This document shows, one piece after another, positions 5,850-8,970 of a stretch of 8,970 bases of DNA. Under the pieces are notes generated by a model that did no database searches, was not told the origin of the DNA, and was given only the letters and a program-made list of their open reading frames with translations. Within the stretch, counting starts at the first letter, position 1. Each line of letters opens with the position of its first letter. The stretch is from Caldilineae bacterium (GTDB taxonomy: Bacteria > Chloroflexota > Anaerolineae > J102): contig RFJM01000072.1 of assembly GCA_003694905.1 (NCBI GenBank), forward strand, positions 1 to 8,970, read 5' to 3'. The translations under genes were made by a program, and so were the position numbers.

Positions 5850-6551
5850 CTACAACCCCGCGGTCTTGAACTCCTCCACGGCTTTGCGCCCGGCGCGTTC
5901 GAGACCCCGATAGAAGGCGTCGCGATCGTGGTTCCGGTAATCCAGACGCTGGACGCGGAAGGGAGCCAGTCGCTCGCCGGCTCGTCGCCGGGCCAGCACA
6001 TCCAGGAAGTAGAGGAGGGCGTTTTCGAGACTGGCCGCGTCGGTCCAGTCGGACTTGTAGACCGGTACGCCTCGACGATTGAAGATCCAGCTCATATTGG
6101 GCATGCTGCCGTAAGCGCGATGGCAGGCTCCGTCCAGGCTGTCCACCAGGATGGTCCGTGACACACCCAATTTATCACGCAGGTCGCGAGCGTGGCGCAA
6201 CTTCTGTTCCCACGAGGTATGGTGCGGGTAGTTCTCACCGGGATGTGCCTCATGGGTGTACACAAAGTAGCTTCCCACATCCCGAGGCGCGAAGCGCTCG
6301 GCCAGGGCATTCATGGATGGCGCCGCCATCCCGCAATACGGTCAGGTGACACTGCCGAATTCGATAATGGTGTAGGCGTGTCGTGACCAGACGCTCTTCA
6401 GGCACGTGGGAGTGCCGTCCAGTCGCCACAATGGAAAGTCAGGCGCCGTTTCTCCCAGCGGTGGAGCGGCAGTGAAATTGAGCCAGGGCAACACGTTCTC
6501 CCGCGTGAAGCTGGCATAGTTGTAGGCACGTAACAGGTCTTGGTCGGACAT
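5850..6551 (-). CDS. Iodothyronine deiodinase-like selenoprotein (in-frame UGA = Sec)
   Basis: Read through one TGA (6344-6342), this frame gives a 233-residue thioredoxin-fold protein. The N-terminal part has the redoxin entry APDFPLWRLDGT (residues 36-47). The active site is EFGSVT-U70-PYC73, matching the FGSxTU-P signature of iodothyronine deiodinases. Downstream, YFVYTHEAHP (95-104) matches the deiodinase Y-x-EAH-P block with its conserved His (His103). SWEQK, AYGSMPNMSWIFN and GVPVYKSDWTDAASLENAL follow the family order. AGGAG (6558-6562) lies 6 nt before ATG 6551; the ATG at 6329, four codons past the TGA, is internal and lacks support. Eukaryotic members remove iodine from thyroid hormones; bacterial homologues have no established substrate, and the UxxC motif here suggests thiol/selenol redox chemistry. 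It lies 53 nt after the acylase stop, with no terminator between, so co-transcription is likely. Sec use requires SelA/B/C/D elsewhere in the genome, not seen here. The alternative, a nonsense-mutated Cys homologue, is less likely given the hairpin. Confidence 0.88.
6315..6331 (-). promoter_or_regulatory. Bacterial SECIS-like hairpin after the UGA
   Basis: On the minus strand, GGATGGC (6331-6325) pairs perfectly with GCCATCC (6321-6315), leaving the apical loop GGC (6324-6322). Relative to the UGA the stem spans nt 11-27 and the loop guanines are at 18-19. Known bSECIS elements are stem-loops immediately 3' of the UGA with a G in the first bases of the apical loop about 16-37 nt downstream, recognised by SelB. 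This one meets those criteria while encoding GMAAPS. Confidence 0.8.
6342..6344 (-). other. UGA selenocysteine codon (Sec70)
   Basis: The in-frame TGA splits the gene into two apparent ORFs. It occupies the exact place of the catalytic Sec/Cys between GSVT and PYC. Frame is preserved on both sides, and conserved sequence resumes in the next codon, which is expected for recoding and not for a random stop. Confidence 0.85.
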
Positions 6552-6555
6552 GGTT

Positions 6556-6562
6556 CTCTCCT
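6556..6562 (-). promoter_or_regulatory. Ribosome-binding site of the selenoprotein gene
   Basis: AGGAGAG on the minus strand, with the AGGAG core 6 nt before ATG 6551. It decides the start and argues against translation beginning at the internal ATG (6329) after the TGA. Confidence 0.7.
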
Positions 6563-6604
6563 GAGCTCAAAGTGGGAGGCGGACGCTAAACCGGCCGGGC
6601 CGCT

Positions 6605-8970
6605 TCAAGGCGCGAGCAGCAAGCGATACAAGGGATCGGACTGCTCGACCTTTTGCCGCGAGAACGCCATGGGAATGCTCTCGCCTTCCAGCCAGATGTG
6701 CATGAGATTGTCGTAGAAACGATGGCCGGGGAGGCCGTTCTGGCCGGGACAGGTGATGAAGGTCGAGCGGTCCCAGTTTGCCAGGTCCACGACCATGCGA
6801 TAGGTGGGGGCTACCGTCACCGTACGCATGGGCTGGGAATACTCCCAGTGTTGGGAGTTGATGGTTTGGGCACTGCCCGAAACTGGATAGGGACCGCGAT
6901 TGAGCAGTCCCCGCATGAGCCGGAAGACCCCGAGGGGATGTTGCCAGAAGATCTGGTGCAGGCGACCCCACTGCCAGCGTCGGGCATCGGTGCCGATCTC
7001 TTCCTTGATGGTGGCAACGGCCCGGCTGAGAGCCTCGGCCAGGATCTCCTCGCGATCGCGCGGTCGGCCCGTCGTGCCCTCTCCGAACCACCAGCTTTCC
7101 TGCTCTTGCAAGAGCTCGGCGACCTTCACCACCACATTGTAGTTGAATGCGCCCGGCTCGAAGCCGCGCAGCCGGGAGATGCCTTTGAAGTCATCGGCCC
7201 ACGGCCCCAGCTTGTCCGCGAAGAGAAGCTCCAGCAGATGATAGAGGGTCATCTCGAAGACCAGGGCCCCTACGCTTTCCTTGTCCATGCGATAGTTCCA
7301 TTCCAGCAACGCCTTCTGTGCGGACCGCTCCCAGGGATCTTGTGGGTCGATCAGGGTGAAGTAGGGAGCGATGGTCCTGCCCAGATGGTTGTAAGTGTCC
7401 AGCTGCATGGTCTGCATGTCACGCAGTGAGTGTCGTGGCCTGGCCTGCAAAAGCTCCTCGATACGCCGGGCGCGATAGCCCGGAAAGAGATCGACTCCCC
7501 ACCAGTAAGGATAGTCGTCGGGCACAATGCGATTGTTGGCCGACAACAGACGCCCGTCGGGCGGATTGAAGCAGTCGGGCAAGTCCTCGGGAGGAATGAA
7601 TCCGACCCACTCATGCGTGCCGTCCGCGCCCGGCGCGGGGACCAGCCCTTTTCCCCGGGCCCGCACCGGCACCTTGCCCGCAGCCACATAGCCGATGTTG
7701 CCCTCACGGTCGGCGTACACAAGACTCAGCGCCGGTGTGATCAGTTCTCCTGCCGCCTTGCGGAAGCTCTGCCAATCTTGCGCTCGCATAATGCCCAAGA
7801 GGGCATTGAAATTGTTGCCGGGCTCGTATCCCACCCAACGCAAGGCTAGGGGCGGAAAGTTCTGTTCCTGCTCGGCGAGAAAGGCCGTAATGAGAGGCCC
7901 GTGCCGCGTCACCGTCACCGCCTGGCGGATCGGCTCCTCCCGACCGCGCACCCTGATTTCCTCTTCCCAGTGCTGGGCGTCCTCCCACTGATCCCGAAAG
8001 CGGAAACGATGGGGGTCTTGTGCGTGCCGCTCTTCCACATACAGGTCCGCGGTATCGGGGAACGCGGCGGTCGCCCCCCAGGCGATGTGGTCATTGTGGC
8101 CGATCATGATACCGGGCCCACCAGGTATGCTCGCGCCGACCAATCGCACCGCCCCGTCCCTGGTCTCGAGATGGATCAGATGCCAGATGCCGGGCATGGT
8201 CACCGACAGATGCGGGTCATTGGCCAGCAGAGGCTTGCCCGTAATAGTCCGGTCCCCGCCGATCACCCAATTGTTGCTGCCCTGGCCCGGAGCGCGTAGC
8301 CCGATGTAGTCCTGCATGCCTTCGTAGGCCGCCAGCAACTTCTCCGCCAGGCCGGCAGTCAGGTCGCCGGGCAACACGGATGGGTTCTCGGACGGATATT
8401 CGGGCAGCAATTCTGCGGCACGTTCCGGGCCCAGGCGCAGATACAACCCCACCCGTACCAGCTCTTCGCGCCAGTTGTTGCTCAACGCCCATCCGAGCAG
8501 TAAACCAATGCTGATGGTGTCCTCCGGTGTCCATGGTTCGGGCGTGATTCCCAACAGGGTGAACTCCAGGGGCAGGCGGTGACGATAGCGCTCGATGAAA
8601 GCATTGACCCCGGCGGCGTATCGCTCGAGGACCGTGCGGGCGTCGTCATTTAGATAACGAGTTTGCATCGCGGCCGTCCGCCGGAAGCCGATCACTCGGG
8701 CCAGTCGGTCGATGGCAATCCCTTCTTCGCCGACTCCCTCGCTGATACGGCCGGCCGCGATGCGACGCGCCTGCTCCATTTGCCAGAGACGATCCTGGGC
8801 ATGAATGAAGCCCTGAGCGAACCACAGATCGTTCTCACTCTCGGCGTAGAGATGGGGCACCCCCCACCGATCCCGCAGCACTTCGACGGGAGCCTGCAGC
8901 CCAGGCACCCGAATACGCCCCTCGATCTGCGGGTGAGGCCGGTAGATCAGCGCCCAATACAGTGTTAGAA
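6605..8970 (-). CDS. Penicillin acylase family (Ntn-hydrolase) enzyme, 5' end outside window
   Basis: The frame stays open to the right edge, so the gene is partial: 788 complete codons are visible. The GTG at 8908 is only the Val of RVPGLQAPVEV and not the start; 20 more residues lie upstream, including a hydrophobic LTLYWALIY that looks like the end of a signal or anchor helix. Numbering from that Val, the self-cleavage and nucleophile site is GQG-Ser211-NNW, the beta-chain N-terminus of penicillin-acylase-type Ntn hydrolases. NDPHL (230-234), HNDHIAWGATA (271-281, with the expected oxyanion Ala279), the metal-site-like FPDTADLY (283-290) and SANNR (456-460, candidate catalytic Asn) follow in family order. 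The N-terminal RDRWGVPHLYAESENDLWFAQGFIHAQDRLWQME region is classic alpha chain. Members hydrolyse amide bonds of beta-lactams or acyl-homoserine lactones after export and autoprocessing; the substrate here cannot be told. It probably leads a transcript continuing into the selenoprotein gene. Confidence 0.93.
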   Translation of the reverse strand, partial: LTLYWALIYRPHPQIEGRIRVPGLQAPVEVLRDRWGVPHLYAESENDLWFAQGFIHAQDRLWQMEQARRIAAGRISEGVGEEGIAIDRLARVIGFRRTAAMQTRYLNDDARTVLERYAAGVNAFIERYRHRLPLEFTLLGITPEPWTPEDTISIGLLLGWALSNNWREELVRVGLYLRLGPERAAELLPEYPSENPSVLPGDLTAGLAEKLLAAYEGMQDYIGLRAPGQGSNNWVIGGDRTITGKPLLANDPHLSVTMPGIWHLIHLETRDGAVRLVGASIPGGPGIMIGHNDHIAWGATAAFPDTADLYVEERHAQDPHRFRFRDQWEDAQHWEEEIRVRGREEPIRQAVTVTRHGPLITAFLAEQEQNFPPLALRWVGYEPGNNFNALLGIMRAQDWQSFRKAAGELITPALSLVYADREGNIGYVAAGKVPVRARGKGLVPAPGADGTHEWVGFIPPEDLPDCFNPPDGRLLSANNRIVPDDYPYWWGVDLFPGYRARRIEELLQARPRHSLRDMQTMQLDTYNHLGRTIAPYFTLIDPQDPWERSAQKALLEWNYRMDKESVGALVFEMTLYHLLELLFADKLGPWADDFKGISRLRGFEPGAFNYNVVVKVAELLQEQESWWFGEGTTGRPRDREEILAEALSRAVATIKEEIGTDARRWQWGRLHQIFWQHPLGVFRLMRGLLNRGPYPVSGSAQTINSQHWEYSQPMRTVTVAPTYRMVVDLANWDRSTFITCPGQNGLPGHRFYDNLMHIWLEGESIPMAFSRQKVEQSDPLYRLLLAP

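Noticed and set aside
5850..6344. Selenoprotein gene as a pseudogene or as two separate genes
   Set aside because: Only one stop, exactly at the catalytic position, with frame and conservation intact on both sides and a SECIS-like hairpin in the right place.
8906..8908. GTG as the start codon of the acylase
   Set aside because: The frame remains open upstream with family-like sequence (PQIEGRIR before VPGLQAP) and a hydrophobic segment; the true start is beyond the window.

Overview
The window comes from a GC-rich bacterium. The gene set fits a Chloroflexota lineage best: a single-domain ArsA-type ATPase with an HSP20-like tail, a DHA2 drug exporter, a Crp/Fnr regulator, a short C4 zinc-finger DksA/TraR protein, a penicillin-acylase-family hydrolase, and palindrome-rich intergenic DNA. 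The phylum is inferred from protein style, not from a marker gene. No tRNA, rRNA, CRISPR array or transposase was seen.

Layout. Positions 1-1210 hold no convincing gene and are packed with short perfect palindromes. A sigma70-like promoter (1229-1257) and a structured leader of about 200 nt lead into a DksA/TraR zinc-finger gene (1467-1793), which ends at a strong intrinsic terminator (1823-1853). A 14-TM DHA2-type MFS exporter (1890-3377) starts without a Shine-Dalgarno, directly behind a -10-like box. It converges on, and overlaps by 10 bp, a Crp/Fnr-family regulator on the minus strand (3368-4057). The 528-bp divergent gap (4058-4585) carries a Crp/Fnr-like dyad, other inverted repeats and a probable promoter for the ArsA/Get3-family ATPase (4586-5776). 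On the minus strand, a penicillin-acylase-family enzyme (6605 to beyond 8970) reads into a small thioredoxin-fold gene (6551-5850).

The main discovery is that small gene. It looks like two ORFs (6342-6551 and 5850-6329), but both are in one frame, separated by a single TGA at 6344-6342. The TGA sits in FGSVT-U-PYC, the position of the catalytic selenocysteine in iodothyronine deiodinases. The downstream half has the family's EAHP motif and its AYG and W-IFN-G-VY blocks. A perfect 7-bp hairpin with GG in its apical loop lies 11-27 nt after the TGA, as expected of a bacterial SECIS. I read it as a 233-residue deiodinase-like selenoprotein with a UxxC redox motif, not a pseudogene or two genes. 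It probably shares an operon with the acylase, a pairing I do not recognise as described.

How the genes work together is mostly inference. The Crp-like regulator may control its own divergent region. The MFS pump is a drug or metabolite exporter with its own promoter. The acylase (probably extracytoplasmic) and the selenoprotein form the only likely co-transcribed pair.
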